A DNA stretch of 64,000 nucleotides from Liopterus haemorrhoidalis (GCA_963971575.1 OZ020617.1:39027626-39091625), one strand, 5' to 3'; positions 1-10,705 are shown, counted from the first letter of the stretch. The notes: generated from the letters alone by a model not told the origin. Numbers and translations: made by a program.

Positions 1-830
1 TCAAAAACAAAAACAGCTTCCTTTCCACAGAATTTCTAACTACATTTTTTTTAAATAAAATTTAAGGCCTGGAAATTTACTTTATTTTAATCGTATTGTA
101 TTTAGATAGGAACATTCTAATTTAGAATAATTTTTTAATGACGTTAGAGTAGGTATTTATTTATGTAACCGTATTTACAGACGTTTTTGATTCATATTTG
201 GTTAGTGAACCACTGTTTATGAATACCGATTTTCAATATTATTACAACGTTTCCAGCATTTCAGTACCATTTCGTCTGTAAACTAAATATTTAAATAAGA
301 ATTTCAATCAGTTCTCTGTTCGGAAAAACACACATAATTATTGATTATTTGAAAAAATTTCGTTTAAAATCCTGGACTACTGCAAATTTTCTGTTGAGTA
401 AATAACATATTTTCAATATTTTTTATTATAGGTTACATTATTTCAAACCTGTCTATTTGGTTAAAATTTTAAGTAGACATTAAAAATTGAGAATTGTATC
501 AGATTTTGTTGTACCAAAATAACTTCTCGCAAGATTAGGAGTTAATGATTATAATTAGAATAACTTATAATAAATTATATTTAGCCTGCAAATTGTTTTA
601 TTTCTTTCATATCGTTTATCCTCATAGCTGAAGTGTCCAGATATTAACAATTAACTTCTTTGTACAAATGTGCTCCACTTCATGCGAACTGAGGCATTCT
701 GCAATTTTTTTTTCAGCATTCAACCAGTGAATTAGCTTATCTGGTCTAACCATCTTTCTAGAGGTCTATCTCTAGAACCTTTTTCTTCCACCTTGTACGT
801 AGCCAAAATATTGGAAAATTATTTTCTATT
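1..830. other. AT-rich non-coding stretch
   Basis: I see no gene, terminal inverted repeat or tandem repeat here. The sequence is uniformly AT-rich with scattered stops in all frames. It ends where a 5'-truncated reverse-transcriptase tail begins. Confidence 0.6.
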
Positions 831-1580
831 AATTACATCTTCCAATGGTGCACAGCAAACAACTTGTGGTTCAACATCGCCAAGTGCAAATATATCAACT
901 TCTCTAGAAAACGAGAACCATCGAACGTTGTGTATTCACTAGACAATACACCTTTAGAGGAAACCAAAGATATAAGGGATTTGGGCGTCTTATTTAGTAG
1001 CGACCTTAATTTTACTGCCCACATCAACACAATCATCAGCAACTCATTACGCACGTTGGGCTTCATAAAAAGATAGTCTGTAAGCTTCAGAAGTTTACAT
1101 ACTATCAAAGTCCTGTTCAATTCTTTAGTGAGGTGTCAGTTAGAATACGCCACATCTATATGGTCTCCAACCCAACAGAGTTTGATTAACAGACTGGAAA
1201 ACGTGCAAATAAAATTTTGTAATTATGCACTTTATAAATCGGGTATTTATTACAGTGCTGTACCGAGAGTTGAACGACTATCCGCACTTATTTTGAAACC
1301 TCTACAAGATAGGCGTCGGATTTTCGACTTATTCCTACTCCATAAGATAATGAACGGTACCACTGACGTTCCTGAAATCCTCGCTAAAGTTGGACTGAGA
1401 ATTGCACATTACCCAACAAGGAACATGGATTTATTCCACTTGCCCAGGCGCCGAACATCTTACGGACTCAACTCCAGCCTGGACAGAATGTGCAAGCTCT
1501 ACAACGACCTGGCCCCGGATTTGGATATTATGTGCTCTTCTTACATTGCATTTAAAAATAATCTAAACCGTTTACTCTAG
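831..1580 (+). pseudogene. C-terminal reverse transcriptase of a non-LTR retrotransposon (Jockey/CR1-like), one nonsense codon
   Basis: The frame reads as the thumb and C-terminal part of a LINE reverse transcriptase. It has the WCTANNLWFNIAKCK block, then DLGVLFSSDLNFTAHI and GFIKR, then QLEYATSIWSPTQ, a run of conserved RR and FLLHKIMNG, and an SSLDRMCKLYND-like end. The same frame runs from about 831 to the TAG at 1578-1580 and is broken only by an in-frame TAG at 1074-1076, so this copy is dead but young. Everything upstream (endonuclease, RT palm) is missing, which is the usual 5' truncation of target-primed elements. A T-rich 3' trailer follows, and another repeat begins at 1643. The clade call is by motif only. 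Confidence 0.85.
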
Positions 1581-1642
1581 TCCTGTTTATTTAGCATCTT
1601 TGTTTTTTTAATATATTTTTTGTAACTTTTTTTGTTGTTTTT

Positions 1643-2312
1643 TACTTGCCCGACCTTAATATATAAGGGGCAAGTATTGTAATCGCGAAAATTTTCGATG
1701 TCGAGATTTTGACGGATGACCACGTTTCATGGTCCAGGGAATCCAAAAAACCTATTTTCGAAGTGCCGTCCGTATGTGTGTGTGTGTGTGTGTGTCTGTG
1801 TGTCTGTGTGTATACACGATAACTCAAAAACGGTTTAACTTAAAGAGTTCGTGCTGGTACTAAAAAATTCTCCTACTAAATGGGAAGAACCCTATTGTTT
1901 TTTATGAAAATCGGTTGACTAGAAATGGGAGTTTAATCCTGTCGATTTTTGCGAATATTTAGCAACAGAAAAATATTTCTAAAAAATTTATTGATCAAAA
2001 GTTACTATAAATGCCATAACTAATAACTTTTATTTGAGACGTTTTTTGATAAAACGAAAAATTTCGAAAAAATTTTGTAAAATTATTTAGTCTCAATTTT
2101 TTCATACTTATATGTAACGTTTCCATGGTCATAATAATTAATTCGTAACTAGTAAAGCAAGCCTTGGACAAAAATTTGTATAGAACATAATTTGATGTAT
2201 TTTTGAAGATTTATCTAAATATTTATTTTTTTTTTTTTTAAATTTGCATTTGTTTTAAATATTTTTTTTTATGGGAGGGTAAGTCTAGCGGAGGTTTCCC
2301 TTCGCCACTGGT
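1643..2312 (+). repeat. dispersed repeat family 1, near full-length copy
   Basis: Begins ACTTGCCCGACC and ends GGGAGGGTAAGT followed by a GGAGGTTTCCCTTCGCCAC motif. A truncated relative lies at 3127-3482, and diverged copies form both arms of the foldback at 36187-37623. Shared blocks include AAAATCGGTTGACTAGAAATG, CCTGTCGATTTT and ACGTTTCCATGGTCAT. It contains a GT-rich microsatellite at 1769-1811. There is no coding capacity. It is a non-autonomous family of unknown class; the short ends ACTTGCCC and ACTTACCC are weakly inverted. Confidence 0.65.
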
Positions 2313-2357
2313 TAATATTGGTGTAATTTAGGTAATTTTATCCTGTATACACTTAAG

Positions 2358-2361
2358 TTAA

Positions 2362-2424
<63 letters not shown>

Positions 2425-2426
2425 AT
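2358..2426 (+). repeat. AAAT microsatellite
   Basis: About 17 uninterrupted tetranucleotide units of the AAAT type. It lies just after the family-1 repeat. The following bases to 2934 show no recognisable gene. Confidence 0.9.
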
Positions 2427-2934
2427 AGTCAACAGCCTCGTTAGAATTTTGATTATTTCAATCACTATTGCATTGGTACATCGAGTAGTCCACGGAATGC
2501 GGGAATCTGCCTCCAGCATCGTAACTCAAAAAATCCATTTGCTATCAGCGATTTTCAGTGTCCACGTTTATGCTATGTATAAAGCTCTTGTCAAAACAAT
2601 TGTTTATACAGGTTTTATTATCGTATTTAGAATTAGGGTTTTGTTGTTATCTTTCTCAGATGTAAAATAAAAAAGTTAACAAAAACCTTATCCCAGATAT
2701 TTGATGTTTTTGCAAATGTCAAGTGAATTTTAACGTATTTGGAAGAACTCTTCTTATTGCTAATAAAGGACCATAGGCAAGTAAAAAAACAACGTCATCT
2801 ACAACAAGCTGTGGCCTTAAATTGTCTTAAACAATTTGAAAATTATTTACTAGTTAGTTAGAACTTGGCATGAGTTGTGTTGTATCCAATATAATTTAGC
2901 CAACTCTATCTCTGGATGCGCTTGAAGACTCACA

Positions 2935-3126
2935 CCTATACTTACTTATGGAAGCCAAACTTGGTCTTTAACAAAGAAGCAAACACAGAGATTAAGATCA
3001 TGTCAAAATGTATGAAGAGAGAGCTTGTAGGTATAATATTACGGGACAGAGTAAATAGCAAGAAGATACAAAAATAACGAAGATAAAAGATATCATCATC
3101 TCATTGTTTAAGCTGAAATGGAATTA
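2935..3126 (+). pseudogene. RTE/R4-like reverse transcriptase tail fragment
   Basis: Reads PILTYGSQTWSLTKKQTQRL, then RELVGIILRDRVNSKKIQ, the classic block after the RT palm of RTE-type LINEs (TYGSETW...LTKK...LGISLRDR). A frameshift and stops follow, with TKIKDIIISLFKLKWN resuming in another frame. There is no 5' part. It abuts a truncated family-1 repeat at 3127. Confidence 0.75.
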
Positions 3127-3482
3127 GGTAGGTTTTGATAAAACGAAAAATTTCGAAAAATGTTTGTAAAATTATTTAAAATTTTTCCAAGTGTCAATTT
3201 TTTCTTACTTAGGTATATGTAACGTTTCCATGGTCATGATAATTAACTTGTAATAGTACATTAAATAATATTTTGATTAGTTATCAGTGTCACATATATA
3301 CGTCAAGTAAACATTAGTAAATTGCGAAAAAAATTAGAAAATTGAAAAAAAAAATTGTATAAGACATAATTTAATTTATTTTTGAAGATTTACTTAAACC
3401 TTTTTTTTATTTTTTTTTTTTTATTATTATTTTTTTTTACGGGAGGGCAAGTATAATGGAGGTTTCTCTTCGCCACTGGTTT
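3127..3482 (+). repeat. 5'-truncated copy of dispersed repeat family 1
   Basis: Shares the TTGATAAAACGAAAAATTTC block, the ACGTTTCCATGGTCAT block and the terminal GGGAGGGCAAGT with GGAGGTTTCTCTTCGCCACT with the copy at 1643-2312. It lacks the first third. Confidence 0.65.
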
Positions 3483-4252
3483 TAAGATGTTTACAGTATG
3501 AAATTTTGAAAGTTTGAAAACCTAAACAAATATAATGTGCAAGTTTTAGAATGTGAATAAATTCTTGTTCCTTTCACTGTTTTCTGCAACTGTCACTCCC
3601 TATCATAGTGCTCTTTCTGTGTGCACCATAAAGACCGCCCTTTTAAGATATTACCAAACAGTATAGTGTAAGTTTATCGTTTTTTATCTTAATCTGTGCA
3701 ACAATTTTTGCGTTCTCTTTATCTCTTTATGGGCCCCTGTCAGTTTTGGCGTCACTTACACAACTCCTTCATCTTCATCTGTTCATCTGTATCTGAAACA
3801 CCTGCAAATCTTTTGCAACGTATTCTCACTAGTCGACGGATGTTCTACTTCGCAGCTCTCTTCGATACACTGTCTTCCTTCATCCTCGTCACGTTTCCTA
3901 TCTACTGTAACGTCTGCCTTTCATGTTGTATGTGATACTAGATTTAGAGAACAAAGCTGCGACATCATCATTCTTTCGACTTCTCCATTTACCTTCTGTG
4001 AGATGTCGGACTCGCTTTGTTTAGGTCCATCTTTTGAATCCAAACATAAGTATGGCGTGAAGCATTAAACTTCGTGATAATTGCACAAAAATACTGTTTC
4101 GCAAAGAAGTGAACTAATACGAGTAATGTAATAGGTTTATCAATTACAGTTAAAATTTATACCTATATATTATTGAATATATGATATCGAGTGTATAATA
4201 GGTTTTCGAGTGAATTAGCCGCAATTAATTTGGTCAAAATTAATGTTTTTAG
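3483..4252. other. no certain gene; open minus-strand stretch near 3758-3918
   Basis: A slightly GC-richer patch contains about 53 open minus-strand codons (3758-3918), acidic and cysteine-bearing, without an ATG. I recognise no family and see no splice signals good enough to call an exon. The rest is AT-rich and featureless. Confidence 0.35.
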
Positions 4253-4430
4253 AGAGCCCTCGAGCAATGTGTTCACTTGTCGTCATTTGGACGGTAACTG
4301 TTCTCGTATTATTCCAATTGAGTGCTGTCATTCGTTGGCCCCATGTTTCGAAAAGTTTACAAACCAAACAACTGAATTTCACGCTTTATTGTGTTGCAAA
4401 TTTGTATGTCAAACTGGGGGAGAAGTATGA
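4253..4430 (+). CDS. candidate terminal exon of a cysteine-rich secreted peptide
   Basis: The exon starts after a T-rich tract ending in AG (4244-4252) and stays open to the TGA at 4428-4430. The reading contains eight cysteines in about 58 residues, spaced C-x6-C-x7-CC-x5-C-x15-CC-x3-C. That density is very unlikely by chance in this AT-rich window. The first half recalls cystine-knot spacing, but I cannot name a family. The frame is open upstream to 4191, so a non-exon reading is possible. A second overlapping frame (from an ATG at 4267) encodes a hydrophobic N-terminus followed by a short tail, and the minus strand is also fairly open, so the coding frame is not settled. No upstream exon with a signal peptide was found. 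Confidence 0.3.
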
Positions 4431-5189
4431 ATTTTAAGTTACAAGCACGCAGCAAATGTCGAATAGATCTTTTAGAATCAAACATTTCAGAACAACGAGC
4501 TGAATTTGCAGAGAGTAAATATCAAATGAGCGAAACAATAATTATTTTTGAAATATAATTGTGTTATTTTTAAAATGGGACTGGAGAAAAGGCATACGAA
4601 ATTATGCTTTCAAATACTTAGGCACCATGATAAATCAGGTAAATCTGAACATGACATCGAAAGAGAATTACAGCTGCTAATGCAGCACACTCTGCACTCA
4701 ACCCTCTATTTAATACAAAACTGCTGTCTAGAAACAATAAGATCAGGCTTCAATTCATGGTCTGCTCACAATTTTTGAAAATAATATATAGTAACGGATT
4801 CTACAAACAAAAAACGTAGAATTCCCCAGAAGGTAAAATTTATTTACATTTAAAATATTACACTTATACTTTTGTAGTATACGGAATACTAACCACACTT
4901 TTCGCCCGGAGGCACAAACTGTCCGTATACTCGCCTTACCAAGTATAAAAATCGATTAACTACATAAAATCATCTCGTTACCAAGTAAGCTCGGCTCGAT
5001 TTTTACAATATTCCATGTTATTCTAGAGACTTGTAGATTGTTCCAGGGTTTACATGGATATGACTTACTAGAACTTTTCGGATTATACTTCAAAATTCTA
5101 CTATAGGCGTTCCATGATGGAAATCAAAACATTTTCGTTACAATATTATGCCTAATCTTTGGTTCCATTAAAATTATAGTAAATAGAGA
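4431..5189. other. no recognisable feature
   Basis: AT-rich sequence with no terminal repeats and only short chance frames. Nothing supportable. Confidence 0.5.
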
Positions 5190-5500
5190 ATTCGCAAAAA
5201 TGAAGATATCCGAGAACTGTACTCAAGACCAAGTACCACGCAAGAATTGAGAGGGATAATTATAGTGGAGAGGACACGTGATGAGGCCAGAATGGTAAAG
5301 TGGATTTGAAAAGGATAATTTTAACACTCATCGATTAGTGAGCGAACCTCGCAAAAGATGAAACACGGAATTAGATCAGCTAACTAAAGATTTAATTCAC
5401 ATAAGATCTATATCGCCAATTCACCCACGAGATCGCCCGCGAAGGTCTAAGGCAGCTCAAAGGTCAGGTTATAGACACCCCTATCTGGAGAGTGTGGGTA
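5190..5500 (+). pseudogene. non-LTR reverse transcriptase C-terminal remnant
   Basis: Frame-shifted pieces match the tail of RTE/Jockey-type RTs. These are WRGHVMRPEW in one frame, EARMVKWI in the next, then EPRKR.NTELDQLTKDL, the PRKRW...L block that usually closes such proteins. Reading continues through IHIRSISPIHPRDRPRRS. At least two frameshifts and one stop are present. The clade is uncertain. Confidence 0.5.
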
Positions 5501-6098
5501 CGCCATTTAGTCACCTAGAGATGCCTCGGGGATCCGTGCGTAAAACCACGTGAGACTTCGATGGGTACGCTTTGTATTCGGACTGGATAATCTGGTAAAC
5601 AAGACCGAAAGCTCGAGACGAGCACCTACAGCCGGACACCCGAAGGGGCGTGCTGAGTGAGAGATTTGGCAAAGAGACTCGTCAGAAACTTATTCTCGGA
5701 CGCGAAAAATACCGGAAGAACAATCTAGGAGTACCAGGAGGAAGAAGACAGAAGGAAGGAAAGGAAGAAAGAAGATACGGAGAACTAGCCAATCCGTCAC
5801 GAAGAATGCTGCATTACGACAGTTCCATGGTAGATTCGAGGCAAGCAGGGGTTTTAGTCGGTATGCCAATTATGAAGAATTACACCAACACTACCTGAAT
5901 ATGGAGTCTTTAAAAAGATTTCCAAAGAAGAAAAAAAAAAAAAACTAAAGATCTAACAAGTATTGATATAAAAGATACATGAATTGACTTAGCACTTAAC
6001 AGATCAAAATGAAGGACTTAAGGTGAGCGAGGCTATGAGTAATCCCATCTGACTGTGCCCAAAGAAGAAAAATGCTTCGCTCGGGGACAGTTCCTTAT
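5501..6098 (+). other. GC-richer retroelement-like tail, unclassified
   Basis: From 5400 to 5900 the base composition is clearly richer in G and C than the surroundings, with a purine-rich block (5730-5800). The segment follows an RT remnant on the same strand, so it may be that element's 3' region. An 82-codon frame (5650-5898) is basic and shows no domain. I cannot assign it. Confidence 0.3.
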
Positions 6099-6368
6099 TA
6101 TTCGCGACTGCAAATAACAGTGAGACATCTGGTAGTGACTGGCTAAATTAAACAGAAGCGTATATTTGGATAATATTTGTAGCGTGTTGTGCTGCAGTTT
6201 ATGTGAATTAAGAAGTATTTTAAAATATAGTGACTTAAATACAGTGCTTTTTTGCCGAAATATTGTTTGAACTGATAAATATTAAGAAAAAACTTCTGAC
6301 ATATACGCTTCTCGGCCGCCATTAGCTGTTGTACGCAGCGCCGCCAACGTTAGTTTCAGTCGCGAATA
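6099..6368 (+). mobile_element. MITE, copy A
   Basis: A 12-bp perfect terminal inverted repeat: TATTCGCGACTG at 6099-6110 and its complement at 6357-6368. A subterminal inverted motif, AGAAGCGTATAT, lies inside each end. The body is highly similar, in reverse orientation, to 57575-57832. There is no coding capacity. The outer TA could be the target duplication, which would fit a Tc1/mariner-type MITE. Confidence 0.75.
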
Positions 6369-6489
6369 GACATATTTTTTTGGAACTTACAACATACTTA
6401 CTCGTAATTAGGCGACAAGACAAAATACAAGCAATATGTGAAAGGCCAGGATTAAACTGAATAGAATTTTTCATCTGAAGATCTTTTTC

Positions 6490-6805
6490 TAAACAATGTA
6501 TTTATTTGTATCATTAGACGCTAGCAGGTAAAGGTTGTTGCTAGTACTGACACGCGAACACGCTACAAATAATTGCCCATGCGAGAAGCATGGACACACC
6601 AACAGCAGCTATCTTCAGGTTTTGACTTATTAATAATCATCGCAAAACAAACCCTAGCAGGAAATTGGAGGCGCTTGACATGAAATGGTTAAATTGTAGA
6701 AATCATCGGTATTCTAGGGATTACCACCTTTTTGCCTGTACCGCAACCAGTTATAATGGTTGCCTCTATTACATACTCTCTTAAACTATTCACCTGTAAG
6801 ATGTT
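6490..6805 (-). pseudogene. PIF1-type helicase C-terminal remnant (Helitron-like)
   Basis: Read on the minus strand, three frames assemble the end of a PIF1 helicase of the kind fused in Helitron Rep/helicase proteins. The blocks are SLREYVIEATIITGCGTGKK, VVIPRIPMIS, a stop, RLQFPARVCFAMIINKS (helicase motif V region), LKIAAVGVSM, then PCFSHGQLFVACSRVSV (motif VI, with the SHGQLYVA.SR signature). Two frameshifts and at least one stop destroy it. No Rep domain and no Helitron CTRR end was found near it. PIF1-like genes of other origin cannot be excluded, but the QFPVR.CFAMTINKSQGQ style is typical of Helitrons. Confidence 0.8.
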
Positions 6806-8614
6806 CACCCATTTCATAATTTTGGTTGATTTATGTTTTTAAGTAACATTATTGGTGCCTCAAATCTCATGAAAATCGGATTAGCAGTTCTCGATTGATA
6901 AGTGCACATAAGAGCAGACAGAAACGGTGACTATATTGTCACAAAGGTAATCCTAGGTCAGGATTACGACATCAAGACATTGTGACGTTCATCTGTTTGA
7001 TTAAAAAAACTATTTGTCAGCAACTGGCATATGATACCTGATTACGAAATGTATACGCCGCATTTTCGTAATAAGGAAATATTTGTCATGACGAATGGAT
7101 ATTGGAACTAGGTCAACCACTAGTACAAATGCATGAACGTCGCACATTATTGGGGCAGAGGCACTTAGCCAACTCCTCTACACGTAGCAGTCCACACGAT
7201 GACGACCGAGACACTGACGCCAGATACTCGTACCCCTGGTGAACCAAGTAAGCAGTACCATGTGAGTGGGAGAAGGCTTCTCCAGGCTTCTCGACTCACT
7301 GATGGGCAGCCCCCTCCTCGAAGATAGGCCAAGCTGATCGTGGCCAACACGTGGTGAACCGAGGACTCCTCCAACTCCATGGAGAGATTCATATAATTAC
7401 ATTGACAACAGTAAAACATTTTAAATGTGATATATAATTAGTAAATTTGTATTGTTAAAACCAGGAGTTGTCCTTCAGACAAACCAACCACGTGACAATA
7501 TCACTTACCAAGGAGTTAAAGAGTATGGTGTACGTTTCAATGTGACGAAAGCTTTTTGTTAATTGAAGCACAAACGGGATTTTTTCATAGCACTATCCAC
7601 AACATATTTAACATGGTGCTATAAAGTCATCTGTGAACCAAATATGACACCTAGATCTCTAATCGTGTGTTATTGCACAAAATAACGTTGATAATTTAAG
7701 GACAATTTAAACAACTATCACAAAATCAGATGGAGAAATACTGTTCTCAATAGAAATGAAGGGCCACTGTAATTATAACTATTATAATGTGGTTATATTT
7801 CATATTTTTATGTTGATCCTAGATTTGATATTAATAGGATACTTTGGTGTTTAAATAGCTTTGTTAATGGATGTAATTTGGAACAAGAGTAAACAAAATC
7901 AACTCTGCTATAGTATAGGTTAAGTCGGTAAATGTTTGATATATCTACAGTGTTGTAACAAAAACTTTTACCGTAAAATATAAAAGTTGAGACAATAACC
8001 GTTCATGTAGACAAGTATTGAACAATACTCCTGGGGATATAAGCAACGAGATATCAATTTAATGATCATAGACGTACAAATATTTTTTAAACATTTATAA
8101 AGGAAAATCGGTAATCTGCTTAAAGGAGAAAATTCAGAATGAGAATAATTCCCATGTAAGAAAATAAGTTTGTTGAACTTTAACAGCTAACTGGGGTAGT
8201 GATGATCGGAATATGTCTCTTATTTAGCCATATACTCCCCTTGATAGCTTTATTTTGCCAAGAATTTCTGTTCCACTCATTAAAAACGAAGCTTTTTGAA
8301 CAGTGTATACTGACAGTAATGAAGTACGTTTCTGAAATCTGGACTTCAATGGAGCAAAGAGTAGTTTGAGGTGAAGGCGCAAATGACAGAAAATTATAGT
8401 CAATTTTTAATAAAGAATATACTTACAACAACAGAACATAATAATAATATAAAATGACTTATAGCGAAAGTTATTTCTGTTACAGCTGAGAACGAATCGT
8501 CTGTTGCCCATTATTGTTAAACTCAAATATCCGTAGAATTCTACTTGAACCAAAGGGTACGTAACGTGTTTCTTTAATAAAATTAAAAGATTCAGTTGTA
8601 AGCTCTCGTTGAAA
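6806..8614. other. no gene recognised; GC-rich island 7140-7420
   Basis: Mostly AT-rich sequence. The exception is 7140-7420, where composition rises sharply and an 84-codon minus-strand frame stays open (7165-7419). That frame has no recognisable domain. A GTGAGT donor-like hexamer occurs on each strand inside it. I cannot decide between an exon and transposon sequence. Confidence 0.3.
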
Positions 8615-9056
8615 CTTAAAACTCGAAATAAAACACTCGGTATTGTAACAAAATATTTAAATTTATTAATACGTATTTCGGCTTATAAGGCCATTATCAG
8701 AATACAAAGAGTTTACAAAACTGAACAAATATATACTATCATCAATAAAGCAATAAAGAAAAAGGCGATAAAGAAAAACCGAAGAGTTAAAATAGGGCTA
8801 AAAGCAGAGAATTACTAAGCTCTAATTGTTCATTTATTAAATCCATGTTCCTGGAACTGGCTTTCTTGATCTCTAATGCTTCTAAAGCATCCAATTTTAA
8901 TCCTTTGGGTTGTACATGTAATATTTTGACATTTAATTACTAAAACTAAACGAATGATTATTATTGATCATATGTTTATCGACCTTAGAGTTGTTACTAT
9001 TGTTGAGCTCGCAGGTTCTGATGTGTTCTGATTTTCTTATGTTAAAATTGCGTTGT
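8615..9056 (-). mobile_element. Penelope-like element A, left inverted unit (endonuclease tail plus 3' repeat)
   Basis: The minus strand reads the end of a GIY-YIG endonuclease domain (SEHIRTCELNNSNNSKVDKH, then HMINNNHSFSFSN) and LKLDALEALEIKKASSRNMD. It then passes a hammerhead-like block (8671-8705: CTGATAATGG...GCCGAAATACG) to the end CCGAGTGTTTTATTTCGAGT. It is a head-to-head mirror of the unit starting at 9085, with about 30 bp between them. The conserved G of the hammerhead CTGATGA core is A here, so this ribozyme copy should be inactive. Confidence 0.75.
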
Positions 9057-9304
9057 AATAACTGTAACTTTATTTATGTATATAGGTAGGACTGAACGCA
9101 ATTTTAACATTAGAATATAAGAACACATCAGAGCCTGGGAGCTCAACAATAGTAATAAATCTAATGTCGCTAAACATATGATCAATAATAACGATTCACG
9201 GTTCATCGAAAATCAATTCATCGAAAATCAATTCATCGAAAATCAATTCATCGAAAATCAATTCATCGAATGATCAATTCATCGAAAAAAGAAATATTTT
9301 GTAA

Positions 9305-9580
9305 ATATTTGAGAAGAATGCCGAGGGGATCGGAAAGCCAAAAAAGCAGTGGTCAATAAAAGTTGACAGACTACACTTATTAAATAACTATCATACTTGG
9401 TCTATTAATAATTTTTTAATTTTCCATTCAGAAAATACGCCAGGTAACAGATACTTGTTGGATTATTTTAAAATCGAACAGGGCACCTTAGATCAAAAAA
9501 ATCCGGTTAATGGGATCATAAATGTACTTAATACACCCATTCTTAAAGGATTATTAAAATGGTATTTCCCCATCTGTTAA
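9305..9580 (+). CDS. unrecognised open frame inside the foldback element
   Basis: About 91 open codons ending at the TAA at 9578-9580, without an ATG at the start. Parts look protein-like rather than random (SENTPGNRYLLDYFKIEQ; NPVNGIINVLNTPILKG). The first third lies within the inverted terminus, and a mirror version is partly readable from the other end. I recognise no family. It may be a captured or residual transposase fragment. Confidence 0.3.
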   Translation: MFEKNAEGIGKPKKQWSIKVDRLHLLNNYHTWSINNFLIFHSENTPGNRYLLDYFKIEQGTLDQKNPVNGIINVLNTPILKGLLKWYFPIC

Positions 9581-9704
9581 GTCTTAAGGGTTTTGTGTTA
9601 TGTACATAGTTTTACTATTCATATTTACTATACCACACATGATTTGTTCAATGTACGGTGATTCTAAACAGGTGGCATTGTTATGTTAGTGTGAGTTTGT
9701 TTTG

Positions 9705-9945
9705 TCATTAAACTAGATGATGGGTAGCTCGCTTCGCGCGGCTTCTTCTAACCAAACCCTTACTAACCTAACCTAACCTAAGATAGTGTTTTGACATTAA
9801 ACTAGAAGATGGGTAGCTCGCTTCGCTCGGCTTCTTCTAACAAAACCCTTACTAACCTAAAATAGTGCTTTGTCCTTAAACTAGAAGATGGGTAACTCGC
9901 TCCGCTCGGTTTAGACTTTTACTAACTAAACCTAACCTAATTACC
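9705..9945 (+). repeat. three-unit tandem repeat with CCTAA runs inside the foldback element
   Basis: A unit of roughly 80-90 bp is repeated three times, each with ATGGGTAGCTCGCTTCGC or a close variant followed by CTTCTTCTAAC and an AACCTAACCTAA-type run. CCTAA is the complement of the insect telomere unit TTAGG, but only about three units occur in a row, so this is at most a short interstitial run. Confidence 0.7.
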
Positions 9946-10654
9946 TTGTTTTTAGATGCATAGTACTTTATTTTCCCCCTTATTAGTGCAATTAAAATGC
10001 GTATCATTGTGTATGAATTTATAAAAATTATTTGCGTGCAATTGCCCATAACCTGTCTTATTAAACCTTAAAAACAAAACATTTATTTCTTTTATTATAT
10101 AAGTTTTCTTATTATATTTCTTTATTTATATTCAAACACTATGTCACTTTATTTACCTTTTTTTAAACCATATAAAAAATTTTACGCAATTATTTCTTAG
10201 TCTGTCTACTTTTATTGACCACTGCTCTTTTGACTTTCCGATCCCCTCAGCATTCCTCTCAAATATTTACAAAATATTTTTTTTCGATGAATTGATCATT
10301 CGATGAATTGATCATTCGATGAATTGATCATTCGATGAATTGATTTTCGATGAATTGATTTTCGATGAATTGATTTTCGCTGAATTGATTTTCGATGAAC
10401 TCGTCGGTTACCAATAATAACTATTCTAGTTTAGTTTTAGTAATGTCAAAATATTACATGTACAACCCAAAGGATTAAAATTGGATGCCTTAGAAGCGTT
10501 AGAGATCCATAAAGCCAGTTCCAGGAACATGGATTTAATGAATGAACAATTAGATCTTAGTAATTCTCCCCATATTAACCCTTCGGTTTTTCCTTATCGC
10601 TTTTTTCCTAATTGCTTTATTTATGATAGTATATATTTGTTCAGTTTTGTAAAC

Positions 10655-10705
10655 TCTTTGTATTCTGATGATGGCCTCATAAGCCGAAATACGTATTAAT
10701 AAATT
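10655..10705 (+). ncRNA. hammerhead ribozyme motif of Penelope-like element A
   Basis: The core CTGATGA sits at 10665-10671, then an extra T, stem II GGC/GCC, and GAAA at 10686-10689. Downstream is a self-complementary ATACGTAT (stem III) followed by T as the cleavage position. Stem I pairs TATT with AATA. Penelope-like elements are known to carry such minimal type I hammerheads with very short stem III. The additional U before stem II is also seen in the other copies here, so it is a family trait rather than decay. Activity is untested. Confidence 0.6.

Larger units (their letters stand above)
9193..10411. mobile_element. foldback DNA element with repeated termini (Mutator-like candidate)
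   Basis: Flanked by a 10-bp target duplication, CAATAATAAC (9183-9192 and 10412-10421), inside the Penelope-like sequence. Both termini carry tandem 15-mers of the type TTCATCGAAAATCAA in inverted orientation, followed by about 100 bp of further inverted sequence containing ATGCCGAGGGGATCGG. A 9-10-bp duplication with long compound inverted ends fits Mutator-like foldback elements; no transposase is present. It is younger than the Penelope copy it interrupts. Confidence 0.75.

Noticed and set aside
1642..1827. Frame rich in Thr-His
   Set aside because: It is the GT microsatellite inside the family-1 repeat.
9766..9782. Interstitial telomere repeat
   Set aside because: Only about three CCTAA units occur; they are part of a transposon-internal repeat, not a telomere fusion site.
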